Positions 18,037-27,020 are shown, numbered from the stretch's first letter. The stretch is DNA of 64,000 nt from Pseudovibrio ascidiaceicola (GCF_900114245.1 NZ_FOSK01000014.1:84961-148960), one strand, 5' to 3'. Notes: generated by a model not told the origin, from the sequence alone. Program-made: numbers and translations.

Positions 18037-19029
18037 TTGACCAATTTCACAAAATTCGCAGTAGCGACTGCGCTGACACTCAGCCTGACAAGCGGCGTTT
18101 CTGCTGCAACCACTCTCAAACTCGCTGGTGTTGTGCCAGTCGAGCATTACGGCAACACGCTGCTTGAGCAAATTAAGAATGATATTGAAGCGGCCAATGT
18201 TGATTTGAAGGTAAATGTCTTCCCGGCAGGCCAGCTTGGCGCGGGTGAGGAGCTGTTTGAAGCGGCTGCACGTGGCAACGTGGATCTGGTACATTCTGTT
18301 GTGTATGCGCACAGCGACCCGGTCTTGGAAATCAACTCCCTGCCATACCTTGTGAGCAGTTGGGATGAAGCTGAAAAAGTATATCTGAACAAAGGTTCTG
18401 CCTTCAACAAGATCTTTGCGGAGCGTCTTGAAGGTCTGGGTCTCAAGCTTCTGGCCAACGCACCAGAAGGGTTCATCGGCGTGGTCGCAAATGATACGCC
18501 AGATAATGCGAGCACTACGGGCGACAAAGGCATGAACATTCGTGTCTGGAGTTCTCAGGTGATCAAAGCGACCGTTGAATCAATCGGCTTTAAAGCCACC
18601 ACGATGAACTGGGGCGAAGTCTTTCCTGCCATTCAGGCGGGCACGGTTGATGGTGCAATTTGCTGCACAGCGCAGCTGGCTTACAGCGCCTTTGCAACCT
18701 CTGATGTTGGTAAAGCCTTCATCCCATACAATGCAGTGGTTGAGAACACGACCTATTACGCCTCCAGCCGTACATGGGACAAACTCTCCCAAGAGCAGCA
18801 GTCCGCTGTCCAGTCAGCTTTTGACAAAGCGGCACGTGATTATGCTGCCTGGGGCCGAAACAATGAAGCACAATACGTCACGAAGCTTCAGGAAAGCGGC
18901 TATCAGGTTGTGACTGTTTCTGATGAAGACCGTGCTGCAATCGCTGAAAAGGTGCGGGCAGACGTATGGCCACAAATCTCTGAAATCGTTGGCAAAGACA
19001 CCATCGATGCTCTGATGGCAGATAAATAA
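18037..19029 (+). CDS. dctP: TRAP transporter substrate-binding protein (DctP), system 1
   Basis: A 330-residue periplasmic solute receptor of the DctP family. The TTG at 18037 is the start: GGAGGAG lies upstream at ideal distance and it yields a clean signal peptide ending VSAA near residue 24. Longer in-frame forms put the SD inside the gene. Family features include LKLAGVVPVEHYGNTLLEQ at the mature N-terminus, FPAGQLGAGEELFE and a central IRVWSSQVIKATVESIG with MNWGEVFPAIQAGTVDGAI, where the Arg pairs with the ligand carboxylate in most DctP proteins. It captures a carboxylated substrate for the DctQM permease downstream. Ligand unknown; the nearby amidohydrolase and racemase suggest an amino-acid derivative. 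Confidence 0.92.
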   Translation: MTNFTKFAVATALTLSLTSGVSAATTLKLAGVVPVEHYGNTLLEQIKNDIEAANVDLKVNVFPAGQLGAGEELFEAAARGNVDLVHSVVYAHSDPVLEINSLPYLVSSWDEAEKVYLNKGSAFNKIFAERLEGLGLKLLANAPEGFIGVVANDTPDNASTTGDKGMNIRVWSSQVIKATVESIGFKATTMNWGEVFPAIQAGTVDGAICCTAQLAYSAFATSDVGKAFIPYNAVVENTTYYASSRTWDKLSQEQQSAVQSAFDKAARDYAAWGRNNEAQYVTKLQESGYQVVTVSDEDRAAIAEKVRADVWPQISEIVGKDTIDALMADK

Positions 19030-19047
19030 GCACGAAGACACCTATGC

Positions 19048-19079
19048 GAACGGGTGGCCTGTTGCTGCCCGTTCCTTTT
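19048..19079 (+). terminator. Hairpin between dctP and dctQ (system 1), possible attenuator
   Basis: A 7-bp inverted repeat (GAACGGG / CCCGTTC) followed by CTTTTC, 19 bp after the dctP stop codon. A partial terminator here would let the receptor be made in excess of the permease, as is needed for binding-protein transporters. Confidence 0.55.
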
Positions 19080-19109
19080 CCTGAAGTTAAGCCAGAACTA
19101 TGAGCATTC

Positions 19110-19724
19110 ATGTCTGAACTCTCACAACACCTCTCACCAGGCTGGTCTCGATTTGTCGACCGCTTGGTAACGATCAAATCCTGGTTGCTTGCCATCGGCT
19201 GCATCATCATGGCTGGCACGTTCTTTCTCGTGGTGATCTTCCGCTACGGATTTGGCTCAGACCTGTTTGCCTACGAAGAATGGCTGCTGATCATCTGTTT
19301 CTGGATGTATTTCGCCGGTGCGGCAATGGGAACCTACGATGGCTCTCATGTAAATGCAGACTTGCTGACCTATGTGATCAAGGATCCACGCAAAGCACAT
19401 GTGCGGGCCGTTATTATCGGTGCAATTGAGTTCATCATCGCCATGGCACTGGTCTATTGGTCGGCGCTTATGATCATTGACGAGATCGACAGCTATCCCC
19501 GATGGCGCGCAACAATTGCTCTTCGAATTCCGTTCTTTGTCCCACGTCTTGCCATGTTGGTCGGCTTTGCAACCATGGCCTTCTATAGCCTGCTGCATCT
19601 GATCGTTCTCATCAACAAAGGCCCCGCCAAATCCGCAGTGCAACCGAGTGAGCAACAGGACGATAACGTGCTGCTGCAGCCGGTCATGCCAGAGACAACA
19701 AAAACAAAAGAGCCAGCACTATGA
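19110..19724 (+). CDS. dctQ: TRAP transporter small permease (DctQ), system 1
   Basis: A 204-residue membrane protein with four hydrophobic helices and the family-typical FRYGFGSDLFAYEEWLLIICFWMYFAGAA pattern (shown in part: FAYEEWLLIICFWMYFAG). It forms the transport complex with DctM. It overlaps dctM by 4 nt (ATGA), so the two are translationally coupled. The C-terminal 30 residues are polar and probably cytoplasmic. Confidence 0.92.
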   Translation: MSELSQHLSPGWSRFVDRLVTIKSWLLAIGCIIMAGTFFLVVIFRYGFGSDLFAYEEWLLIICFWMYFAGAAMGTYDGSHVNADLLTYVIKDPRKAHVRAVIIGAIEFIIAMALVYWSALMIIDEIDSYPRWRATIALRIPFFVPRLAMLVGFATMAFYSLLHLIVLINKGPAKSAVQPSEQQDDNVLLQPVMPETTKTKEPAL

Positions 19725-21010
19725 TTATTCTGGGAAGCCTTATTCTAATCTGCCTCATGCTGGTGATTGGTGTCAGTGTTCCAATGTCCTTTGGCGCGGT
19801 TCTGCTGTTCATTGCAGTGTTTGGTGGCCATGATGTCAGTGGCTTCATGCCAACTGGGCACTGGAAGGTGAGCTCTCTGGTTCTGCTCGCAATCCCACTG
19901 TTCATTCTGGCTGGCGCGATCATGGAACGAGGCCGTATCGCAGCTCCTTTGGTGTCCCTTGCTGAGCTTATGGTGGGCAATGTCCGGGGTGGATTGAGCG
20001 CAGCTGCAGTTGTTGCAAGTGGTATCTTCGGAGCCATCTCCGGCTCAGCAGCAGCAACATTGACCTGCATCGGCTCCATCATGATGCCGCATCTGCGCAA
20101 AGCCAACTATCCGGAAGGGATGGCTGCGGCGCTGATTGTGAGTGCGAGTCCGTTAGGCCTGCTGATCCCACCAAGCTCCTCACAAATTCTCTATGCCTGG
20201 ACCACGCAGCAATCCGTGCTCAAGTGCTTTTTGGCGACCGTTGTTCCCGGGGTCATCCTCATTGGTTTCCTTTGCATCGTGAACTTCGTGATGCTGCGGA
20301 ATGTGAAGGATCTGAAGACCGAACGCGTTGGCGGAAAGTTCGCGTTTGAACTGCGCACCCGAAGCTTCAAAGCCATGCCCGCTCTGTTGATGCCTGTTAT
20401 CATTCTGGGTGGCATCTATGGTGGTGTTATGACGCCAACAGAAGCTGCTGGTGTTGCTGTGATCTACGCAATTCCAATCGGTTTCTTTATCTACCGTGGT
20501 CTTGATAGAGAGAACTTCTTCCCAACATTGCGCTATGCCGGCACAACCATCGGCGTTGTCATGATGATGGTGCTTATGGTGCTCATTGTCAGTCAGTTTC
20601 TGGTGTTTGAGAACATTCCGGCAATGGCAAAGGATCTGATCTATTCAGTTTCTGACAATCCGATCATCATTTTGCTTATGGTCAATCTGGTCATGATCCT
20701 CATTGGCATGTTGATGGATGATATTTCCGGCTTGCTGTTGTCCGCGCCGCTTTTGCTGCCAATCGTACAAAGTGTCGGTATGGAGCCAGTTCATTTTGCA
20801 GCGGTGCTTGGCGTCAATCTGGGCATGGCAAACATCACGCCGCCAACAGCACCACTGCTTTACCTTGGTGCTCGCGTGACGGACGCCCCGGTCAACAAGA
20901 TGATGAAGCCGACACTGATAATGATCGCGTTTGCTTGGCTGCCAACACTGGTAATCACAACCTTTATTCCGCAGGTTGCTCTATGGTTGCCAGAACTGGT
21001 GTTCGGCTGA
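19721..21010 (+). CDS. dctM: TRAP transporter large permease (DctM), system 1
   Basis: A 429-residue integral membrane protein with about 12 hydrophobic segments. Family motifs include SSLVLLAIPLFILAG early on, SGIFGAISGSAAATLTCIGS, PLGLLIPPSS, GGIYGGVMTPTEAAGVAVIYA and GVNLGMANITPPTAPLLYLG. These mark the Na+-coupled elevator permease of TRAP systems. A 13-bp terminator follows, separating the transporter from the racemase gene. Confidence 0.94.
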   Translation: MIILGSLILICLMLVIGVSVPMSFGAVLLFIAVFGGHDVSGFMPTGHWKVSSLVLLAIPLFILAGAIMERGRIAAPLVSLAELMVGNVRGGLSAAAVVASGIFGAISGSAAATLTCIGSIMMPHLRKANYPEGMAAALIVSASPLGLLIPPSSSQILYAWTTQQSVLKCFLATVVPGVILIGFLCIVNFVMLRNVKDLKTERVGGKFAFELRTRSFKAMPALLMPVIILGGIYGGVMTPTEAAGVAVIYAIPIGFFIYRGLDRENFFPTLRYAGTTIGVVMMMVLMVLIVSQFLVFENIPAMAKDLIYSVSDNPIIILLMVNLVMILIGMLMDDISGLLLSAPLLLPIVQSVGMEPVHFAAVLGVNLGMANITPPTAPLLYLGARVTDAPVNKMMKPTLIMIAFAWLPTLVITTFIPQVALWLPELVFG

Positions 21011-21018
21011 TCAGAGTT

Positions 21019-21050
21019 TTGCCTCAGCTCACTCTAATGAGCTGAGGCAA
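21019..21050 (+). terminator. Terminator after TRAP operon 1
   Basis: A perfect 13-bp inverted repeat (TTGCCTCAGCTCA / TGAGCTGAGGCAA) with a 6-nt loop, just after the dctM stop. It also argues against extending the racemase reading frame upstream to 20976, because that would put the hairpin inside the gene. Confidence 0.7.
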
Positions 21051-21080
21051 CTCACCAATATTACTTTCACATCGGCATAT

Positions 21081-22241
21081 ATGAAGATGGCAACACCAAT
21101 GTATTCCTCTTGGTGCGAGATTTCGTGCACCCAAATTGAAGCGAATTTAAAGATTGCGCTCGGGCTCTTACCCGACAAAACCAAGTTTTGTGCAGTTGTT
21201 AAAGCGGATGCCTACGGACATGGTATTGCAAACGTAATGCCCATCATCCAACGCAACAATGTTCGTTATGTTGGCATCACGTCCAACGCAGAGGCACAGA
21301 CTGTTCGTGATACGGGTTACAAAGGTGATTTGCTCCGGTTGCGGGCAACAACTCGTGATGAAGCAGAAGCTGCTTTGCCTCTTCAGGTCCAGGAGCAAGT
21401 GGGCAGTCTGGAGGGGGCATTGGAACTTGCGAGTGTCCGAAGAACCAACAGTGCACCTGCAAACTACCATCTCTCATTAAATGCAGGGGGAATGTCGCGG
21501 GATGGCTTGGAGCTTTCCTCCCCGAAGGGCAAAGAGGTTTGCAAGCGTATTGTAGATTTGCTGGGGCCGCACATCATTGGCGTGAGTACCCATTTTCCCT
21601 CAAATCTGCCTGAGGATCTTGAGACGAGCATCGCACGGTTTCATAAGGATGTGGATTGGGTGGTCGCCAACACCTCATTGCAACGTGAAAACTTGCTGGT
21701 GCATGCCGGTAGCACACTGACACTTGTCTCACCATGTAATCCTCACTCAGACATGATGCGCTGTGGAGCGGTGTTATACGGAATTGTAAAGTCAGAACTT
21801 GGCTTCAAAACCACCATGACATTAAAGGCAAGAGTCATAAGCCTTGGAGAGTTCCCCGCTGGCAGCACGATTGGTTATGACCGTGCGACGGTGCTGAATG
21901 AAGACAAGCGGCTTGCGACAGTATCATTAGGATACGCCAATGGATATCTGCGGCGCTTTGCTGGGCTAAGCAGCGTCCTCATTCAGGGCAGAAAACAGCC
22001 GGTTCTGGGGAAAATTTCCATGAACACCATCGTCGTGGATGTCACAGATCTGACTGGCGTTGCATTGGGAGAGGAAGTGGTCTTGTTTGGTCGCCAGCAA
22101 TCCGCTGAAATCACAACCCAAATGGCGGAGGCGTCCTCTGGAACTATCATGGCTGATCTCTATACAGATTGGGGGCAACGCAATCCGCGCGTCGTAAAAC
22201 ACACTCAGGACGTCCCGAAGAAAGAAACGTTGCTCATCTGA
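21081..22241 (+). CDS. Alanine-racemase-family PLP enzyme
   Basis: About 386 residues of the fold-type III alanine racemase family, which interconverts L- and D-amino acids. The PLP-binding lysine is in AVVKADAYGHG (about residue 41) and the catalytic tyrosine is in AGSTIGYDRAT. LNAGGMSRDGLE, VHAGSTLTL, MMRCGAVLYGI and LGKISMNTIVVDVT are further family motifs. The start may be the ATG at 21081, 21087 or 21099; none has a strong SD. Its place behind a TRAP transporter and terminator suggests a catabolic or broad-specificity racemase rather than the cell-wall enzyme. It could also be the only alanine racemase of the genome, which the window cannot show. Confidence 0.85.
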   Translation: MKMATPMYSSWCEISCTQIEANLKIALGLLPDKTKFCAVVKADAYGHGIANVMPIIQRNNVRYVGITSNAEAQTVRDTGYKGDLLRLRATTRDEAEAALPLQVQEQVGSLEGALELASVRRTNSAPANYHLSLNAGGMSRDGLELSSPKGKEVCKRIVDLLGPHIIGVSTHFPSNLPEDLETSIARFHKDVDWVVANTSLQRENLLVHAGSTLTLVSPCNPHSDMMRCGAVLYGIVKSELGFKTTMTLKARVISLGEFPAGSTIGYDRATVLNEDKRLATVSLGYANGYLRRFAGLSSVLIQGRKQPVLGKISMNTIVVDVTDLTGVALGEEVVLFGRQQSAEITTQMAEASSGTIMADLYTDWGQRNPRVVKHTQDVPKKETLLI

Positions 22242-22269
22242 CTTCAGATAATCTCTACAAATGATGTAA

Positions 22270-22302
22270 ATACGCCCGCCGGAGCTTCTCTGGCGGGCGT
22301 AT
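22270..22302. terminator. Bidirectional terminator between racemase and ctlX
   Basis: A perfect 11-bp GC-rich inverted repeat (ATACGCCCGCC / GGCGGGCGTAT) with an 11-nt loop, placed between convergent stop codons at 22241 (plus) and 22318 (minus). Confidence 0.75.
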
Positions 22303-22317
22303 CTCGTTTCGCTGGAA

Positions 22318-23241
22318 TTAGCTGCGCGGTGACAGGTGAAGACCTGCAATTGTGCAGCGTACAGAACCGCCAGCCAGTTCAAGTGTTGGGATAGCAAGCG
22401 GCACCAGGGTCGCGGATGCAGAGATCCTGTCGCGTTGCTCTTCAGTCAGAATATCGTAGGCAGTTTGCGAAAGTGCGAGTAGGGGGCCAGCCTTGCCCAT
22501 CAGCTCAATTGCATTCCCGGCAAAACCTGAGATCTGAGCATTACTCAGCTCAATCACGTCACGACCTGTCGCCTCAAGGCGTGCCACAACTTCTGACCGT
22601 CGCGCCGTATCCGTGATCATATCCGTACCGATCAGTGCAAAGTTGGTCCCAACGCACATCAGCACGTTGGTGTGGTAGATCGACGTGCCTTTGTCATCTT
22701 CAGCAGCGAACACCATTGGCTCAAAGTTGAAGTGCGTGCAAAAACGCTCCAGTGCAATTGGATTGGTTCTGTCGCTTTCCACCGCATAGGCAACACGATC
22801 AATGTGATCGAGCACCATTGCGCCAGTTCCTTCAAGATAAAGCCCATCCTGCTCAAGGCCGGAATAGTCGATGACATCCTGAACACGATAGTCGGACTTC
22901 AGCATTTCAAGAATGTCGTGACGACGCTCCAAACGACGGTTTTCCGCTTTCATCGGGAAAATCGCAACGTGCCCACCAGCATGCGTAGAGAACCAGTTAT
23001 TTGGGAACACACAATCGGGAAGGCCCGGGGTATCACCCTCAAAAACATGAACACGAACGCCATGAGATTCAAGCTGCTCCACCATTGCAGTATGCTCATC
23101 ATACGCTTGTTTGGCATGCTTTGAATCTGTTGTGACCTCAGCCTGAAACGCGTTGTCAGCTGCAGTCTCAGCATTCACTGAAAAGTGGTGCGGGCGAACC
23201 ATGACGACGGCGCCGGGCGCCTGAACGGATGTGCGGTTCAT
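22318..23241 (-). CDS. ctlX: Citrulline hydrolase CtlX-like, amidinotransferase superfamily
   Basis: A 307-residue member of the dimethylargininase/amidinotransferase fold that matches the CtlX type, which cleaves citrulline to ornithine. Early sequence VVMVRPHHFSVNAETAADN and PDCVFPNNWFSTHAGG are characteristic; the catalytic Asp/Glu and His lie around YHTNVLMCVGTNFALIG. The nucleophilic Cys is near the C-terminus in AGGSVRCTIAGLHLSPR. The gene overlaps the ornithine cyclodeaminase upstream by 4 nt (ATGA). Citrulline hydrolysis would feed directly into the cyclodeaminase to give proline. Dimethylarginine is an alternative substrate within the superfamily. Confidence 0.85.
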   Translation of the reverse strand: MNRTSVQAPGAVVMVRPHHFSVNAETAADNAFQAEVTTDSKHAKQAYDEHTAMVEQLESHGVRVHVFEGDTPGLPDCVFPNNWFSTHAGGHVAIFPMKAENRRLERRHDILEMLKSDYRVQDVIDYSGLEQDGLYLEGTGAMVLDHIDRVAYAVESDRTNPIALERFCTHFNFEPMVFAAEDDKGTSIYHTNVLMCVGTNFALIGTDMITDTARRSEVVARLEATGRDVIELSNAQISGFAGNAIELMGKAGPLLALSQTAYDILTEEQRDRISASATLVPLAIPTLELAGGSVRCTIAGLHLSPRS

Positions 23242-24308
23242 GCAGCGTCTCCGTTTTCCGGTTCTGCACGCATCACCATGCCAAACAGGTCACGTGGATC
23301 ATCAGGATCAGCCAGCATATCCAGGTCATGGTACAAACCAGTACCTTTAAGCTGATCACGCACGTAGCGAAGTGCGGAGAAGTCCTCAGTTGCAAAGCCT
23401 ACACCGTCAAACAAGGTGATCTGACGCTCGTCTTTGCGGCCCTCAGCCTGACCCGTAATAACTTTCCAGATCTCAGTGACAGGGAAATCTTCAGGCATCT
23501 GCTGAATTTCGCCTTCAATGCGTGTCTGAGGCGGATACTCAACGAAGACATCAGAGCGGGTCAGAATGCCACTGGCAAGTTCTGTCTTGCCGGGGCAATC
23601 GCCACCAATCGCGTTGATATGTACGCCAGTGCCAACCATATTGTCGGAAAGCACGGTGGCATTCTGTTTGTCTGCAGTACAAGTTGTGATGATCTGCGCG
23701 CCCAAAGCTGCTTCTTCTGCGCTTTTACAGGCCTGCAGGGTCAGTCCGCGACCCTCCAGATTACGCATGAGTTTCTCTGTTGCTTTAGGATCTACATCAT
23801 AAAGCCGCAGCGTGTTGATCCCGCAGATTTCCTTCATTGCCAGAGCTTGGAATTCTGACTGAGCCCCATTGCCGATCATCGCCATGGTATGGGCGCCTTT
23901 AGGGGCAAGATACTTTGCCACCACTGCAGAGGTCGCCGCTGTACGCAGGGCAGTCAGCACGGTCATTTCAGTCACAAGGACCGGATAACCGGTATAAACA
24001 TCTGCCAGAAGACCAAATGCAGTAACGGTCTGCAGGCCTTCTTTTGTGTTCTTTGGGTGTCCGTTGACGTACTTGAAGCCGTATGTCTCACCATCGGAGG
24101 TTGGCATCAGCTCAATCACACCTTCTTTGGAGTGAGAAGCCACCCGGGGTGTCTTATCAAACAACTCCCACCGGCGAAAATCTTCTTCCACATAGTAGGC
24201 GATGCCAGAGAGCATGGTCTCAATGCCAATGCGATGGACCAGCTTCATCATATTGTCGACACTGACAAATGGAACAAACGCGAGTTCTGACGGGGCAGGG
24301 GCTGACAT
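23238..24308 (-). CDS. ocd: Ornithine cyclodeaminase
   Basis: A 356-residue enzyme of the ornithine cyclodeaminase/mu-crystallin family, which converts L-ornithine to L-proline and ammonia with bound NAD+. Substrate-side motifs are FKYVNGHPKN and an Arg in LTALRTAATSAVVAKYLAPK. The NAD-binding GxGxxx is in MIGNGAQSEFQA, and the catalytic Asp is in INAIGGDCPGKTEL. It is first in a two-gene operon with ctlX and divergent from an Lrp regulator, a common arrangement for this enzyme. Confidence 0.93.
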   Translation of the reverse strand: MSAPAPSELAFVPFVSVDNMMKLVHRIGIETMLSGIAYYVEEDFRRWELFDKTPRVASHSKEGVIELMPTSDGETYGFKYVNGHPKNTKEGLQTVTAFGLLADVYTGYPVLVTEMTVLTALRTAATSAVVAKYLAPKGAHTMAMIGNGAQSEFQALAMKEICGINTLRLYDVDPKATEKLMRNLEGRGLTLQACKSAEEAALGAQIITTCTADKQNATVLSDNMVGTGVHINAIGGDCPGKTELASGILTRSDVFVEYPPQTRIEGEIQQMPEDFPVTEIWKVITGQAEGRKDERQITLFDGVGFATEDFSALRYVRDQLKGTGLYHDLDMLADPDDPRDLFGMVMRAEPENGDAA

Positions 24309-24398
24309 GAGCTTTCCTCAAGTAATTACAGTTTCCCTAGTATTAACTGTACAAATTGCAAAAAACATATCAATCTTGCTAAGTATGAGAGATAGTTT

Positions 24399-24427
24399 TT
24401 GACAGATTGCTAGGCAAATTTTATATT
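24399..24427 (+). promoter_or_regulatory. Sigma-70-type promoter of the Lrp gene
   Basis: A consensus -35 TTGACA (24399-24404), a 17-bp spacer and a near-consensus -10 TATATT (24422-24427) lie about 30 bp upstream of the Lrp start at 24457. The whole ocd-lrp gap is AT-rich, as expected for an Lrp autoregulatory and target region. Confidence 0.7.
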
Positions 24428-24456
24428 ATTGCTAAATTTATTGGTTGAGAGCACTT

Positions 24457-24903
24457 ATGAAGCAAAACCATACAGCGAAACATATTTATGATGAACTCGA
24501 CAGGCAATTAATCAGCCTTCTGCGTTTGGATGGCCGTGCTCCAGTCTCCAAACTCTCACAGATTATGGGCGTCTCACGCGCAACTGTACAAACACGCATG
24601 GACCGCCTGCTGGAAACAGGGGCTCTGCTTGGTTTTACGGCACGAGTGCGAGAAGATTATGACAGCGGCGAAATCAGAGCTGTCATGATGATCGAAGTGA
24701 TGGGACGAAACACCACCCAGGTCATCCGCAAACTGCGCGGTCTGCCTGAGCTGCAAGTCCTCCACACCACAAGCGGCAAATGGGATCTAGTCACAGATAT
24801 CCGCGTCGAAAACCTCTCAGAATTCGACCGCGTCCTGCGCGAAGTCCGCCTCATCGAAGGCGTCATGAACAGCGAAACAAGCATCCTGCTATCCAGCGTT
24901 TGA
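24457..24903 (+). CDS. Lrp/AsnC-family transcriptional regulator
   Basis: A 148-residue regulator with the family plan: N-terminal HTH (LDRQLISLLRLDGRAPVSKL followed by the recognition helix in GVSRATVQTRMDRL) and a C-terminal RAM/AsnC ligand domain. The ATG at 24457 is preferred over an in-frame TTG at 24445. It is divergent from ocd-ctlX and probably activates or derepresses it in response to ornithine, arginine or a related amino acid. It converges on the LysR gene at 24914 with 10 bp between stops. Confidence 0.92.
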   Translation: MKQNHTAKHIYDELDRQLISLLRLDGRAPVSKLSQIMGVSRATVQTRMDRLLETGALLGFTARVREDYDSGEIRAVMMIEVMGRNTTQVIRKLRGLPELQVLHTTSGKWDLVTDIRVENLSEFDRVLREVRLIEGVMNSETSILLSSV

Positions 24904-24913
24904 CCTCTAACGC

Positions 24914-25795
24914 CTACAATCCATGCAGCAATGCCTTGATGAACCACTCAACAGCCTGTCTGTGTGCTTGGGACTTGCGGGACGCGATGTAAAACTCTGA
25001 TGTCCATGTCAGGTCAGGATGTTCCAGAAGGCGCATTTCTCCTGTTTTGACCCATTGGGTGGCATAATGATCGGGTAAGACGCCGAGAAACTTGCCGCTC
25101 AAGATGAGAGCTGCCGCCGCTTCCATGTTCGTAACAATTGCTTTGGGCTCTGGGGCTTTGGCATCCCGCGCTACAATCATGTCGTAAGAGCGCTGACACA
25201 CAGCGTGATTATTCAGGATATCCGGCGAGATTTCATCGGTGTCACAGGCAAACAGCTCATGCGCTTTGCCGCAATACATATAGTGATTTTCACTGCAGAC
25301 CTTGATGTACTCAAGCTCATCGCGTTTTCGTTTAAACGGCGCAATCGCGATGTGCAGACTTCCCGTTATCAAGCCTTCCTTCAAGTCGTTTGGAGAAGCA
25401 ACAACCAGCTCCAGATTGACGTCGTTCTCCTTTGAGAAAAACCGCTGCAAGGCGGGGACAAGCGGAAATCCCGGAAGGCTGATGACCGTGTCGACAATGC
25501 CAATGCGCAGCTGTCCGGTGATCGTGCCGCGCAACTCAAGCAATTCGGCATCAAAGTCTTCTACAAGGCGGATGATTTCGCAGGCCTTCTCATAGGCAAT
25601 CTTACCGCGCTCCGTGAGCTGGAAGCCACTGCGACCACGTTCACAGACGCGATAACCAAGAGCAAGTTCAAGATCCCGAATACGGCAGCTGATCGCGGAT
25701 TGAGATATGCCCAGCCTGAACTGCGCCTCCGAAAAACCACCACATTCCACGACAGCACAAAATGCTTCGAGCAGATTGTTTCGGAGAAGTTTCAT
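24914..25795 (-). CDS. LysR-family transcriptional regulator
   Basis: A 293-residue LysR regulator. The N-terminal HTH (residues about 5-62, with GISQSAISCRIRDLELALG) is canonical and the effector domain follows. It is divergent from TRAP transporter 2 with a 142-bp AT-rich shared region, so it probably controls that transporter and the downstream ureohydrolase. Confidence 0.91.
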   Translation of the reverse strand: MKLLRNNLLEAFCAVVECGGFSEAQFRLGISQSAISCRIRDLELALGYRVCERGRSGFQLTERGKIAYEKACEIIRLVEDFDAELLELRGTITGQLRIGIVDTVISLPGFPLVPALQRFFSKENDVNLELVVASPNDLKEGLITGSLHIAIAPFKRKRDELEYIKVCSENHYMYCGKAHELFACDTDEISPDILNNHAVCQRSYDMIVARDAKAPEPKAIVTNMEAAAALILSGKFLGVLPDHYATQWVKTGEMRLLEHPDLTWTSEFYIASRKSQAHRQAVEWFIKALLHGL

Positions 25796-25937
25796 CTAAT
25801 GATCTTCCTGTTCTCAGCTAATTTAATTACATTGATATATTTCATGTAAACATAACTTATTTGATATTTTTTCTAGGTTCAACATCTAGTGTGCTAGCAG
25901 CGAGGAAGATTGGGAACCAGTTCTGTGGGAGGATGAA

Positions 25938-26960
25938 ATGAACTCAATTCTTAAATCGCTAAAGACACTAACAGCTGCAATGGTTCTGGGCACAGTCCCG
26001 CTGAGCGCTTATGCAGAAGACTGGAAATTCGCCATCGAGGAAATTCCAGGCTCCATCATGGATGCCTATGCGCAGGAGTTTAAGAAGCGCATCGAAACCA
26101 AGACCGATGGAGACGTGACCATCACGATCTACCCGATGGGAACGCTTGGCACGCCAACTGATACGGTAGAACAGGCCACGGACGGTCTCATTCAGTTCAC
26201 CAACGTATCCATAGGCAATCTGGGCACTATCGTCCCGGAAAGTCAGATTTTCCTGTTGCCATATCTCTTTCCATCTGATGCCAAAGCAGTCTCGAACATT
26301 CTGAGCAATTCCGAGACCATTTATGGTGATCTGAACCAGGATTTCCGCAAGCGCGGTCTGGAAGTCCTGACCATGTATTCAGAAGGACCTCAGGTCTGGA
26401 CCACCAACAAAGAAATTCGCAATCCAGACGACTTCTCGAACTTCAAAATGCGCGTCATGGTCTCTCCGATCCTGCTGGAGACCTACAAGAATATGGGTGC
26501 AAGCCCAACGCCGCTGCCATTTGGTGAGGTCTTTGGCGCTCTGCAGCTTGGAGCAGTAGACGGTCAGGTAAACCCGGTTCCTACCATCGAAGAGATGAAG
26601 TTCTATGAGGTTACAGATTACCTGATCTGGGCTGGTGAACAGGAACTCGTCACCACCGTTGTTGCCGGTACGGATTGGTTCGAAACGCTCTCTCCAGACC
26701 GTCAGAAGCTTGTGAGAGAAACTATGGCTGGAATGTCGGGTTTCATTGACGGCGTGGTCTCTGATTTCAACCAGAAACGTCTCGACACCATTAAGTCAAA
26801 CAAGCCTGAGATCAATCTGGTGGTCCTTTCAGAGGAAGAACGCAATGTCTTCCGCGCTCGCAGTGAAGCAACGGCCAGTGCCTATGTAGACGCTGCCGGA
26901 TCTCGCGGCGAAGAGCTGTTGAAGACCCTGAAAACTGAGATTGCATCAACTCACCAATAA
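25938..26960 (+). CDS. dctP: TRAP transporter substrate-binding protein (DctP), system 2
   Basis: A 340-residue periplasmic receptor with a signal peptide ending near Ala-Tyr-Ala-Glu (about residue 26). Family features are ITIYPMGTLGTPTDTVEQ, a central FKMRVMVSPILLETYKNMG with the ligand-carboxylate Arg, and PLPFGEVFGALQLGAVDGQV. The SD is GGGAGG. It differs clearly from the system 1 receptor, so the two import different substrates. The ureohydrolase behind the permease suggests a guanidino acid, such as guanidinobutyrate or a similar compound, but this is inference only. Confidence 0.92.
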   Translation: MNSILKSLKTLTAAMVLGTVPLSAYAEDWKFAIEEIPGSIMDAYAQEFKKRIETKTDGDVTITIYPMGTLGTPTDTVEQATDGLIQFTNVSIGNLGTIVPESQIFLLPYLFPSDAKAVSNILSNSETIYGDLNQDFRKRGLEVLTMYSEGPQVWTTNKEIRNPDDFSNFKMRVMVSPILLETYKNMGASPTPLPFGEVFGALQLGAVDGQVNPVPTIEEMKFYEVTDYLIWAGEQELVTTVVAGTDWFETLSPDRQKLVRETMAGMSGFIDGVVSDFNQKRLDTIKSNKPEINLVVLSEEERNVFRARSEATASAYVDAAGSRGEELLKTLKTEIASTHQ

Positions 26961-26967
26961 TAGGAAG

Positions 26968-26994
26968 CCCCACATCTCATCTCTGAAGGTGGGG
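26968..26994 (+). terminator. Small hairpin between dctP and dctQ (system 2)
   Basis: A 6-bp inverted repeat (CCCCAC / GTGGGG) with a 15-nt loop lies 8 bp after the dctP stop. It is weaker than the hairpin in TRAP operon 1 but in the same position, so it may serve the same purpose of limiting permease expression. Confidence 0.35.
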
Positions 26995-27020
26995 TGTGGG
27001 TACACTGGAGGAGGGTAAAG

